NCBI RefSeq assembly: GCF_963678635.1
Contig: NC_087062.1
Coordinates: forward strand, 63,833,253-63,897,252
Length of the DNA: 64,000 nucleotides
Direction of reading: 5' to 3'
DNA from: Symsagittifera roscoffensis
Lineage: Eukaryota > Xenacoelomorpha > Acoela > Convolutidae
Part shown: positions 35,307 through 46,955 of the stretch, in pieces
How the letters are laid out: each line of letters begins with the position of its first letter
How positions within the stretch are numbered: the first letter of the stretch is position 1
Made by a program: the position numbers and the translations under genes
Notes under the pieces: generated by a model
Database searches by the model: none
The model's input: only the letters and a program-made list of their open reading frames with translations
What the model was told of the DNA's origin: nothing

Positions 35307-35861
35307 CTAATGGTCGGTTTTCATCGGCAAAGCGTAACCAAGTTTCTTTCCAAGCTGGATCGAAACCGTGGTGTCCAGTGTGTTCAACAACACACTGGCA
35401 CACAGCCCGTTTTGTGTTACTGAAAAGATCCGGCCTAAAATCACCAAGCTTTGACTATTTGGGTTGCGTACCAGACAAACCAGTTTACTATCACTTAATG
35501 AATTTGTTTTTCTGATCCTAAAAATTGCTATTACAGCTATTGACTGTTTTCTGATTCCTTGTGGTACCATTCCGAACGTGTGCCCAGAGATCACGTTTAG
35601 TTTTATGCTCAAACTGCTTGGTGCTTTCGTTTCTTCGACTTCTGATGTCTCGAAGGCGTTTAGCTTTTCCTGAATTTTCTCAATCTCTAGTTCGAGCTTC
35701 ACCTTTTGTTCGATCTCCTTTGTCACCAACTCCTGCTGGACTCTGTTTAAAGCATCTCTCGCGGCTGCGCTATAGTCGATCTTGAAGTCATCTGCCGCCG
35801 TCACTGGTTCAGGTTCACGCATTTCTTCAGTTACTGCCTGCATCTTCTTTGTTGCCAGCAC
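35307..35861 (-). pseudogene. Gag-pol linker, copy 2
   Basis: This is the counterpart of 31623-32141: the same charged helix (VQQELVTKEIEQKVKLELEI) and VISGHTFGMVPQG. After about 35,550 the two copies diverge abruptly, which suggests another rearrangement breakpoint. No protease active site is visible. Confidence 0.6.
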
Positions 35862-35885
35862 TCGCGGTTTCTCCTTTCTGCGTGC

Positions 35886-38471
35886 CTATGCTTCACTCAA
35901 CAAGCAAGCCTTGCTGGCTTTCACACCCGATAAAGCTTCCTCATGCCTTGGATGCTTCATGCCGGCCACAGCATCCCAAAATTGTGGACAATCCGATTTA
36001 AAATGACCTTCCAAGTTACAAAAGAAACACCTTGGGCCGAATTTTGCAATCACTCCTCTCATGAAATCTTCATGATTGACCTCTGACGCATCTTCATCCT
36101 CGAGGCTAAAGCCTATTGCTTTCATGCCCTGTTTGTAGGTTGGGCATGCTGACACATAATGGTCCGTAGAACTGCAATTTGCACAAGAGCGTCTCTTGTC
36201 CATATCGTCCCTTGGTTTGTACTAGTTGTTACCTTGGTTTGCTGGTCCATTGTTAAAATTGCCATAATTGTTTTGTAATATCCAGATCTCGATGGAGGCT
36301 TCAGTAAAATATATTCTTTTGACTTGAGTCTCAACTCTTCTGGTGTTGGCGCATTGGTTGAAAGTGGTGGGTAATGTGTCGCTAACATCGTTCGAAACTC
36401 ATCATTCTTCACACCATCGATGAAGTTTGAAGCTACTGCATGTTTCATACTTCTGTTTGACTCATCCGGTTGGCTACGCCTTCTAAGCATCTCTAAATTT
36501 TCTAGAGTTTTATCTATCGTCTCATTTTTACGTTGCCTCCGTTTCTCGAAGCGCATCACTGCTTGGTGTCCTTGCACCCTTGAGCCAAAACTATTTAACA
36601 AGATTTCAAAGATTTTCTCAGCAGTGTCTCGCTGGTATTGATTTTTGGCCATCACGCAGTTTAGGGCTGTCCCTTCCAGGTTACTGATGAGAGCACTGCA
36701 TTCTTGTCTTTCTGTCAAGCCCTCCTCGTAAAATACAGCTTCATTACCTCTATCCAGGTGTCAATACAGCCCCAGATTCATCTTTTTAGCATCTTGGTTT
36801 CTTAAAAACCGTTCTGGACTTTTCACTGTGTTCATTGGTTCTAGATAACCTCGTTAGGAATGTTTCCAATGACCTGTTCAGAGGTTCAAAGGCTGTGGCC
36901 TTTGATGTCGCGTCCCTTGAATGCCCCTCTTGAGCATCATTGCCCCTTATAGAGGCTCTGGATTTTGCCTCCTATCCGAATCACTGTGATGACTTCTTTC
37001 TTGATTTGTCGCATGTGTGTCTTGCGTCGGTCGTTCGTTTGAGTTCAGTCTGTTGCCAGTCGAACTTCCTCTGATGTTTGGGCCCCGTGGCCTATTGTTC
37101 CCTGTGGCATAGCTGTATGAACTGCCCCTTCCTCTAGTGAATCCATATGCCTTCTTCTATTGGGTTGTTCATTGAAGTTCACTCTCGGCTCCCTGCCGGG
37201 ATCTGCTGAGTTTGGTTCCTCATTTTTCGATCCACTCCTGTTTCCTAGTAGCCCATCCAACCTATCCATGATAGCATGAGCTCGCCTCTCCATCATTGCG
37301 TCTATCTTCGTGTCAAGAGTCCCAGGAGTCTGATCTTAAATTCTCAACTTCTCCTTGTCATCTCTCAACCGTAACTCTCTCTGCTCAGCTTCCCTCGTCA
37401 TTCGCGACAAGTTCTTGGCCAAGTGTTCATCCGTTCTCTCCTTCAAGCGTTTTTTGCTCCTGCTAACTTCTTGTCTGTTGCGGTTGATCTCTTCCCGAAG
37501 GCTTTCTCTCTCGACATGGACTGCCTTTTCTAGTTCATTCATTCTTAAAGACATCTGTTCATTCTGTTCTCCTATGCTGTCCACTATGTTTGTCAAGGCT
37601 TCTTCGATTGATGCTCCGTTGTTCACAAATGGCGTCACAAGTGGTGGTGTCACCCTATCGGTTCCAGGTAGCTTGGTGCTGGTCGAGACTCGGGTATTGA
37701 TTCTCTGCCTCGACGTCTCTTCTCGATCCACTTCTGGATCCGCTGGTGGGTTACATAACCCTGTGTTTCTGTTCTTTCTAGTTCGCATTTCCGAGTTCGT
37801 CATGATCACAAAGTCCTCTGACTGGCTTGATCCATTTGTGGTCTTGCTTATTGTCGTGACCACACCACTATTGAGGTTGACTTGAGATCCGAAGTCATCT
37901 TGTTCGTCATCGTCCTCCTCCTCTTCCTGGGTTTCTGCTTCATCGCCTGTACCCGTTCCCATGGTAAATGGAAAAAAGTATCCCAAAGTATTCTTCTTTC
38001 TTTCTGAAAACGAGGAGGACGTTTCCGGTTTCTCCGTCGCACCATGCATCATAGTGTTATGTGTGGGTGATCTTGTAGTCGCCATGTTTTCAGTAGAGAT
38101 GTCGTCGGACAGTTCCGACATCTATTCTCGGTCTAGAGTCCCGGTGGAAGTGGCAAAATCTTGGCCTTGTTCTACCGGAGTAGATTCACTCGCCAATCTT
38201 CTGTTTCCTCTCCCTTCCGGTCCATATCCGTCCCGGTTCTCATCCATGGCAAGTTCCGGATGGACCTCTGCTTCTAACATTGCCTTTTGTCATTCTGAGG
38301 GTTTTTGACTCCTGGTTTCAACCATTGCGCCCAAACGTTCTTCCCTTTGTCGGTCCGGGTTCGTGCGATCCTTTCCACAAAAGGGTCATTCATTGGTTTT
38401 CTTTGTTTCTCTGGTATGAATTTCATAGAGCTATCACTTAGTTTAGGTATCCTTGACTTGTCTAGACTCAT
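35886..38471 (-). pseudogene. Gag copy 2
   Basis: Open pieces are 38471-38274, 38121-37336, 37296-37045, 36718-36122 and 36203-35886. The N-terminal part is Ser/Thr-rich and acidic (EEEEDDDEQDDF), then coiled-coil (EKAVHVERESLREEINRNRQ). 36718-36122 looks like a Ty3/Gypsy capsid (MTERQECSALISNLEGTALN and FEILLNSFGSRVQGHQAVMR). 36203-35886 has two zinc knuckles, CANCSSTDHYVSAC and CFFCNLEGHFKSDC, expected to bind element RNA. Several frame breaks separate the pieces. Confidence 0.78.
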
Positions 38472-38576
38472 TTGGGACTTATCAATTTTTACTACCTATA
38501 CTCTCAATTTGATTGCTAGTGTCCTTATTGTTTGACTACTGATAATAAAAACACAACACAATAACTTCCAAAAGTT

Positions 38577-39238
38577 TCACCTAAATAGTGACCACGAACA
38601 CTTGTATGTTATCACAGTACAGCTTATATACTAATTATTCACATTGATTGATTATTGGTTTTTAAAGATATGAAGCTAGCACAGTCTGATGATATCAAAA
38701 TATTTAAAAGATAGTGTGCTCACTATCCAATCAAGAACAGATATTATTGATTTAAAATCAAAAATGAAGGAAGATAAAAACATTTTCAATAAAAAACGTA
38801 TGTGTTTTGTACTTTAGTTAGTCGCAATACAATAGTCGAACTTGTTTCTAAAGAAAGAGCTTTCCCTGTTCGGTGCCGCACCAAACAGTCAAAACTTGAA
38901 GGCAGTAACTTTCTCAAGTGGGCATCTATTACCTACCGAGTCCTGTGTTACCTATCTGCCTTCGGATTGCTCGAGCTAGACCTAATAAAATCCTCAAGGC
39001 AATCACTTTTCCGAAAACGATTTGGATATCAATCCACACAAATCAGTGACAAACTCTTATTCAATTTAGAATTAGTGTCGCGAATATCCGAGTTTAGACC
39101 TGTTTTGTTTTAGTCTTGTCTTTTTAAAAGGCAAGTTACCAGTGCAGTCACTGGTTTCTAGCCTGACACTTAATAGGCTAATATTCTTTATTATTTACTT
39201 TTCTTTTGTCTACTTAAGTTTTGAAAAAAAAAGAACCC
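38577..39238 (-). other. AT-rich leader just upstream of gag
   Basis: Non-coding stretch of the giant element between the tandem array and gag. Its 38610-38790 part was carried along in the internal duplication (34018-34200). Confidence 0.55.
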
Positions 39239-39239
39239 T

Positions 39240-40056
39240 ACCGGATTGGCAAAATTAGGACCCCTCCAGATTGGCAAAAATTGGACCCTTCCGGATTGGC
39301 AAAATTGGCACCCCTCCGGATTGGCAAAATTGGGACCCTTCGGGATTGGCAAAAATAGGACCCTCCGGATTGGCAAAATTTGGACCCTTCCGGATTGGCA
39401 AAATTGGGATCCTTCCGGATTGGCAAAATTGAGACCCTTCCGGATTGGCAAAAATAGGACCCCTCCGGATTGGCAAAAACAGGACCCCTCCGGATTGGCA
39501 AAATTGGGACCCCTCCGGATTGGCAAAAACAGGACCCCTCCGGATTGGCAAAATTGGGACCCCTCCGGATTGGCAAAAACAGGACCCCTCAGGATTGGCA
39601 AAATTTGGACCCTTCCAGATTGGCAAAATTGGGATCCTTCCGGATTGGCAAAATTGAGACCCTTCCGGATTGGCAAAAATAGGACCCCTCCGGATTGGCA
39701 AAAACAGGACCCCTCCGGATTGGCAAAATTGGGAACCTTCCGGATTGGCAAAAATAGGACCCTCCGGATTGGCAAAATTTGGACCCTTCCGGATTGGCTA
39801 AATTGGGACCCTTCCGGATTGGCAAAAACAGGACCCCTCCGGATTGGCAAAATTGGGATCCTTCCGGATTGGCAAAATTGAGACCTTTCCGGATTGGCAA
39901 AAATAGGACCCCTCCGGATTGGCAAAAACAGCACCCCTCCGGATTGGCAAAATTGGGACCCCTCCGGATTGGCAAAAACAGGACCCCTCCGGATTGGCAG
40001 AAACAGGACCTCTCAGGATTGGCAAAATTGGGACCCCTCCGGATTGGCAAAAAAAG
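39240..40056. repeat. Tandem array, ~25-bp unit, about 32 copies, in the element leader
   Basis: The unit combines GGATTGGCAAAA with GGACCCCTCC or GGACCCTTCC. Units of 24-26 bp alternate and small higher-order blocks recur. Long stop-free frames on both strands are a by-product of the stop-poor unit and are not genes. The GACCC(C/T)TCCGGATT core occurs singly in both LTRs and elsewhere in the leader. Confidence 0.92.
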
Positions 40057-41999
40057 CTTATCAGAGACTTTCAAAATTTTCACCCGAGACCCTTCTGGAT
40101 ACGTTCTCCGATGCTATTTTGCTGTGCGAACCAACTAGGAAGGGCGTATTTTCCGTCCCTAGACCCTTCCGCATTGCAGTTAAGCTTCTTATTTTGCTAA
40201 TCTACTCAACTGTGAAGGGTCGTCTAACAAGCCTAAATTCGACTCGACTATAATTTCTGGATTCCCTAGCCCTCTTTTTTTGTCCAGAAAAGCGTACAAT
40301 TGCCTTATTCAACCGTTACTACCCTTTGGTGGGGTATAAGGGCTTTCCAAAAAAATTTTTACAAAACGTGAAGGGTCTACCTTCACAAATTAGTAAGTTT
40401 GCTGAAACCAATCTTAAAAAAATTTTTCCACTTAGTTTTTATGAGTAAGCTCACCTAATTTCTGATCTAATGGTACCAAGATCAACTGGATCTGTCCAGT
40501 AGTTTCAAAGTTTTTAACCAAAACGTCTTTTTTCTAAAGTCAAAAAAATTTCTCTCTTATAGGTTCCGCCTGACTTTTTTTGGCAATTCTTATCTTTTCG
40601 ACCTAAAAATTATTGATCCGAACTCAAAAGTCTTATACTTTTCTAGTTCAATGCAAAATACCCGATCTAAAACGTTCCAGATGAAAAAATTTGCCAAAAA
40701 CAAGGCTATTTGGACCCTTCCGCATTGATTAATCCACTAAATCAAACACGTTAAGTCCGATTTCACAGTAACCCGGAAGGTTATCGGCAAACGGGTTTTA
40801 AAACCTGTCAATTCACTAGCGGACGTTGTCCGAACAACAATTTTTACTGTCGTAACTCAAAAATTGCAAAAAAATTTCCTATTTTGTACCGTTTCGTTTT
40901 TTCAAAAATCTAGAAAAATCGGTTTTTGGCACCCAATTAGTTCCAACCACTTCTGAACTAAACTCAACCGGTTCTACCTATTAAACTAGTACAACTACAA
41001 TGTAACTCACTAATTTTGCACTTTTTTCCGTTTCAAAAATTATCGATATCTCAAAAATCGCGATTTGTTGGTGGATCAAAACATCGCTATTTTGACCCTA
41101 AAAATTGGTCTAGTTTTTGTGTTTTTCACTGAAAAACGGTATAAGAGTATCAATATAGGTTGTATTAATAGTAATACTAGTAATATTATACCGCTCCGGG
41201 TTTGTTCAATACCTGAATGAAGGTGCTTAACTCAGAAATTCGCACTTCGGTGAAGGGTCACTACAGTGCAGTCACTGTCGAGCCCCCCACAGATTGATAT
41301 CTTATTTTTTGTACCAAAGGGGATACAAAACTTGTTAACAAAACCCAACAGTCGATTGTTGTTGTCCTTGAGCCCCTTCTTGTCGCTCCTTGCACTGCTT
41401 GCCGGATCAGTCTTCTTCTCTAATCCCGAGACCCTTCCGGATTGAGCGCAAATTAGCGTTAACGTGCTTAAATACTCAAATGACCCTTTAGTACAAGCAC
41501 CACAAACGGGCCACAAATTTGATCGAAACGATCCTGACTGATATAAATGCCTGTAACAACAATATATCTAACAACAACAAACGGGAGGGTCGGATCACAT
41601 CTCGTCTGGGGAGATGATTTCTACTGATTTTTTACTTTTTTAGTTTTTGGTTTTTTCGGTTATTTTTTTATGTTTTTTATTTTTCTTAGGTACTTTACTA
41701 CTTTTTGTATAGTTTCTTGTATATTTCTAAGTGTTTTTGGTCACAAACTTCTCAGGGAACGACGGAACTGCCAATCCCCCCCCCCCCCCCCACCCTTCCT
41801 GGTACGTGAATTATCGGTCTTAACTAGGTTAAAAAGCTATTCACGGTAATCAGGAACGCTTCCGCGTTCCGAACTACCCTTCCGACCCGGTGAATAGGGC
41901 CTTGATGTGAGCATCCGCTCGGCGCGGACTGCTGGTGAACGGTTCTGCCGGTCATGATGTTAAAAAGAATAACACCCAGGAGCGCCATAAAAACATCTA
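40057..41999 (-). other. Long 5' leader of the giant element
   Basis: This is AT-rich, without long frames on the element strand. It carries isolated GACCCTTCCG motifs near 40,085, 40,163, 40,713 and 41,430, and a run of 16 C at 41776-41791. A possible primer-binding site, TGGCGCTCCTGGGTG in element orientation (near 41,975-41,990), starts with the expected TGG but lies about a dozen bases from the LTR. I cannot match it to a particular tRNA. Confidence 0.5.
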
Positions 42000-43020
42000 T
42001 GTAACATTCGCCCGGAAATACATATCGACGAAAAATAAAGCCAGGTTCTAAAAGGACTGGCTAGCGTCTAAACTAAGCTCTACATGCTTTTCACCGTCTC
42101 TGCCAAAGCCAGTTTTTTCGGTGGCCTTTCTAACCTCGGGTCGACAAAAAAAACGTTACTGTTTCCGGCTTCGATCAAAACGCTCTAATTTACATAATTA
42201 TAAGCAAAAACAATGAGCTCATGGATGGGTCTCAGTATCCGCAGACTAAGAGGTCACTTTTTAAAACAGGGCTACTACTTATTTATTATATTACTATTGT
42301 TTGTGTTAAGTAGATAAAAATCATCATCTCCATCGAAGATGGATCAACCCTTTCCCTCAACTCCTAGCTTCTCATGATCTGAAAACGAATCTAGATGTTA
42401 TTAATTCAATTCAGGACATCTCCAGGAAGCTAAAAGTTTATAAGATACAGTTTTGGTTCTCCTCTCGAGACCCCTCCGGATTCTGGAAACCGGGGAAATA
42501 AAATTCTTACTACTTTCAGGAAGGCGGGACACGCTGTCCCAACACAATTCCTTTTTTTCGTGATTCTCATTGTAACGATTGTAGCGACACAACCGTTACA
42601 ACTCGGAATGGTTGTGGGTCACAACAATCTTCTTGTCGTTCGTATTTCTCCTGTAAGTCTTCTGTCTAATTTTAACGTTGTTCTCGTTGAGAACACTGTT
42701 GTTGTTTTTTTGCCGTTTCAGCTGGTGCGAAATTTTGACGTCGAAACGTGGCTTTCTTTTTGAACGATTTTCTTAAAAATTAACATCAAACTCCAAGTTA
42801 TACCTTCCGTGTTCGTCAAAATGAACGATTAAGACCTCTAATTTGTTGAAACCGTTAATCTTCCCACTCCGATGTCACTATTAAAATTCGAATTCGTACA
42901 TTTTCGTACATTCTGGTCGAATGTCACAAATTTTTCGTACATTCTGGTCAAATGTCACAATTTTTCGTACATTCTGGTCGTATAAACTCGCATTTTCGTA
43001 CATTCTGGTCGAATGTCACA
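42000..43020 (-). repeat. 5' LTR of the giant element
   Basis: It begins TGTAACATTCGCCCG and ends GGTCGAATGTCACA, pairing with 16862-17801. It is ~80 bp longer because TCGTACATTCTGGTC occurs four times in tandem-like spacing at 42,900-43,020, against once in the 3' LTR. One GAGACCCCTCCGGATTCTGG motif lies at about 42468-42486. LTRs supply promoter and polyadenylation signals in this class, but I cannot point to a TATA box with confidence. Confidence 0.88.
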
Positions 43021-46000
43021 ATTTCTTTGATGTCAATTGAACTAACAAGTCAATTAGAGCAATGGATGCAAAAAGTTGTGGTGCAAAAAGTTAAGAAAAT
43101 GACCGAGCGATGTCTTTGGAAAGCTCAGAATTAGTGATACGCATGACACCACGGGAATACTTGCCTAATAAGGAACCATTCTATCACAGTTCAATAATAT
43201 AAGTAGGGCTGTAACTGGATGGAGCCCTTTTCTAGAGGAGCATCAGGAGTTATCAAACATTTTTTTCTAATATATGGTCCAAAGCTTGCTTGAAGTTTTT
43301 TGTCAGGCTTTGCGAATTAATTAAAGCTATTAAAACAACGGCAAATAGTTCAATCTTTTTTGGAAAACATTTTCATTGATTGCAAACCTATTTTCAAAGG
43401 GATTTTGAAAGGATTTGGGGGCATCAAAACACCTTCAAAAATTGCAATTTTTGGTCGATAATTTGCTATAAATAACTTAGCTCTTTGTAAGCCATTGCAA
43501 GCAATACAAACAGCTTCATATGTTCAAGTTTTCATTGCTTCACTAGTTCGTTCAAAAATTCAAAATGTATGCAAACCGGTTCAAGCCATTTCAAGCCACT
43601 TGAATTGAAATCAAATGAATGCACTTTTGAGTTTTCCATGATAGTAAAATCAAAATGTTTGTTTTTCAATGGGCTTGCTAAATTCTATAAATAGAAAAGA
43701 TGCGAAGACGAAGTTGTACCAGCGCAAAACCGATTATTGCGACCATCGTTGGAAAGCAAGGTTGTCATGGCTTCCAACCTTTAATTTATCCTGAGAAGGT
43801 TAATCCGAGCTTTGCGTGCAGGTGATTGTTTTTCCGGTACATGCGGAAAAAGTTTGGTTCACAAGGATCTTATGATTTAATGACCGGTACAAAGTTCAGC
43901 GCGTAAAAACGCTTTTGAGGCCAAAAGAGCAGGTAGCAGTGCGCATGAAGTTGAATCGGTGACTAAAATTAAGGGGTCCGTGCAATTTTAGAAGGCCAGT
44001 GTTTTTGCGACAAAATCCTCTACTTTTCGCCATTTCTGACCCACATAAACATCGAACAAAAAATGAGTTTGTGTCTATAGAGAGATCAAAATTTGTTGAC
44101 TGGCACTACAATTATGATGATCGTCAATAGTATCAATGTTGAAGCAGAGATTAAGAACAGGGAATTGCGAAATGAAGAGATGATGGTAGAATAGAAGAAA
44201 GCAAAACAGCCGCATTGAAGAAAAGAGAGTAACCAATATTTGTTGCTTGTGAGAGAATGTTTCAATAATCAAGTGGTAGAGATCAACGAAAGAGATGATT
44301 CAATTTGGATATTAATTGTCTGTCAAATCTTTCGAAACAAAACAATTAAGTACGAAAAATTAATTTAATGACAGAAATCGAGTTTTGTAATTAAAATGAG
44401 CAATTGAAAACCGCAATGCGTGATTATATGACGTTTTATTAGAAGCAAAACATTTTAAAAAGAAGTCAGTTCTGATTAAATGAAAAGATGTGCAAAATTG
44501 GAAACGAAGATTCGATCCGATGATAATCGGAGCCCACTGCATTCGGTTCCATTCTACTATCTACCAGCAAACTGAATGCGTTGTCGCTGAAACGATATAA
44601 TTTCTGTTGACAAAAGCCCAATGGTGGATATATTTAGTTAAAACATAATGAGATACGGTATCGATATGCTTAAGCGGATTCAATGAGCGAAGTGTTTAGT
44701 TATGTTGAAATTGTAGCCACTTTTCAATATTGTTTTTCTGAGTTGCAATTAGTGCTGTCTCACCTTAGGATGTTTCTGATGCCAGCCGCGGATAACTTAA
44801 TTTGTATCGGTACAAGCGCATAAAATTTATTTCTAGAACTAAAAGTTTGACCAGTTAATGTTTATTTCAGTTTTTTTTTTGTTATTTAAGTCATTCAAAT
44901 ATAGAAACGAGCTTCAAATTCGAAATTGGTTAGCTTAGTGTGTTTTATTATTTGTCATATAATGTCACATGTAGGTTTTTTTCTGTGTCAAACTTTCTTT
45001 GTCACTTATGAGTTTTTTCTACTTTGTTAAACAAGAATATTTATGGAAAGTCATCTAGTGATAGTTGTTTGTCCGATCTGAAGTCAAATAGAAGATCTGG
45101 CTAAGTCTTTTGAGATAAAGGCAGCTGCAAACGAATAAACTAGGAATATGAAACAGACCCTCGGACAAATAGTTGAAAAACCCAGAAAAATTGTGAAAGA
45201 CAATTATTTTTCGGCTGTGCTGTTTGATAAGGGTTTAGGTTTTTGTGTGATGAAAAAAAAGACATATGAGAAAGAAAAGACACATCTTCAGAACTAAATC
45301 ACGTGAAAGATTGTGGTAAGATCTGTTTAACTTTTGTTGGTAGATCTGCTGAGCTTAAGTCAGATGTTACAGATCACACAGACAACTTCATGCTAGAAGT
45401 TTTTTTTTTTAATATTTAAAGGGAAAGTTCCTAAGTCGATCTGTACGGAAAAATTCAGATGGCATGATTTATCACTGAAACTCTAATCCTTGTTCAACAC
45501 TGCTGAAAAAAATCAAACGAATATGTCACAATTGAAAAAAAAATCCGAAGCGAAAATTAGAACAAAGACCAACAAAACAAACGAATTCAAAAATTTAAGC
45601 TTGATAAATTATTGATTACGTAATTTATATTCTTACCAAAGTTGTATGAACCTGAAGCTTGAAGAAATTCTAATCTGTGCTACAGATTGATGTCACTTGT
45701 TTTTCACCTTCGTTTATGATTATATGATGCAAACAAATTTGAATTCAGATAGTTTGATAAATAAATGCTTGAAATAACGTTCTCTTCTTCGAAAATATTT
45801 TATCTTTGAAAAATCAGCCAATTTGGTTTCCTTGAATACTTTTACAGTTTTCGTACTTTTCCTTAGTTATATTCGTTTTTTAAGATCCCAATTGTTTAGA
45901 TACCGTTCGATAGGGTAAGACTCGCTGCCTTGGAAAAAGTTGTTGATAAATTGTTAAGCTATCTTGTCCAATTTTGTCTCAGCATTAAAGTTTCAATTTA

Positions 46001-46735
46001 ATTTCTTGCCATTTTTTGTCTTGTCATCACGAGTGCTATTGTTTTCTGTCTACTCGCAGGTTTCCAGTTGTCGGAAAAAATAAATTGTCAAAACTGTTCA
46101 TTTCGAATTTTTAAATTTAAGTCCGATAAATCGCTCGACCCACACGTTTCATTCAGGTCTTCCGATAACGTCCTTACTATTTTCGGCTTATTGCACGTTC
46201 ATTTTCACAATGAAACAATTCATCCAGTTCAAATAGCACTGTAGAACCTAGTTTGATGTAAAGATTTCCCATCTACATGCCATGACGTGCCAATGAAACC
46301 TGAAAATTTTTTAAAAAACAATGCAAACTCACAGACGATGAAACAAGAGCAACGAGTTCTTCGCCTAAACCGCCTAAAACCCTATTGGAATTCTGCGTTG
46401 GGAATTTGAACAATTCATTGCTTTTCAGTTGTTATATAAAAATTGATCAATTTATATGAATGATGTGTTTGATTTTTTCATTATTATTTGTGGTCATCTT
46501 GTAAAAACTTGTAAAATTTTTAAACCTTAAGATGCCCTAACTAATGCTGCTACTAATGTGTTTTTGTCCTTTTTCTCGTTGTGGTGGGGTTAGACATACG
46601 GAAACTGTGTAGGTAATGGTATATCTGGATAGCTTGACAAATTCCAGAATTCAGATGAGGGCATTCTGAATAGCATTCAAGCTACTTAATAGAAGATAAC
46701 ACGTTGCTTCGCGCCCCTCGATCAAGGCACTCTGT
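43021..46735. other. AT-rich intergenic DNA, no gene seen
   Basis: Short frames only, with no splice-linked exons and no strong repeat structure. Confidence 0.45.
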
Positions 46736-46739
46736 GGGT

Positions 46740-46955
46740 TTGAGGCTTAAAGTATATAGGTCCGGTCCCATTTAACACAATCGATCAAGCGTTTTTAAAG
46801 TCTTCCTGCTGGTCTTTTCCCTGGGAATGAAACATGGTCTGTTGATTTTAGCGCATGATTATTTTCGCTTAGGTGAACATGGCCAAACCATCGTAACCGT
46901 GACCGCACTTTTAGCTTGTTAATGTCAAGAAGAGCTTTCATTTAAATCACTGGTT
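46740..46955 (-). pseudogene. Non-LTR retrotransposon remnant (end of RT ORF)
   Basis: Minus-strand reading gives KVRSRLRWFGHV, then FPGKRPAGRL, a stop and RLIDCVKWD. RxRWxGHV...GxRxxGRPxxRWxDxV is the conserved block after the RT domain of many LINE-type ORF2 proteins. Stops interrupt it and no further RT motif is found nearby, so this is a short 3' fragment. Confidence 0.75.

Larger units (their letters stand above)
16862..43020 (-). mobile_element. Giant LTR retroelement, Ty3/Gypsy-type pol, degenerate
   Basis: Direct repeats at 16862-17801 and 42000-43020, both TG...CA, flank ~24 kb of minus-strand coding remnants. The order from the 5' LTR is: leader, tandem array, gag, RT part, second gag, RT-RNase H-integrase, GPY-like tail, an SGNH-domain protein, then about 6 kb of unrecognised protein, a polypurine stretch and the 3' LTR. 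Its interior is clearly richer in G+C than the flanking DNA. I find no matching target duplication: the 5 bases before 16862 and after 43020 differ. Frameshifts and stops break every ORF, so the copy is inactive. Known giant Ty3/Gypsy elements (Burro of planarians, Ogre of plants) set a precedent for the size, but I cannot assign this to either. Confidence 0.85.

Noticed and set aside
39191-40253. Long open frames on both strands (up to about 247 residues) in the tandem array
   Set aside because: The repeat unit contains no stop in several frames, so openness follows from the repeat. The products are simple repetitions and lie in a non-coding leader.
16857-43025. Target-site duplication of the giant element
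   Set aside because: The bases next to the two outer LTR edges do not match. It may be eroded, or the element may have recombined.
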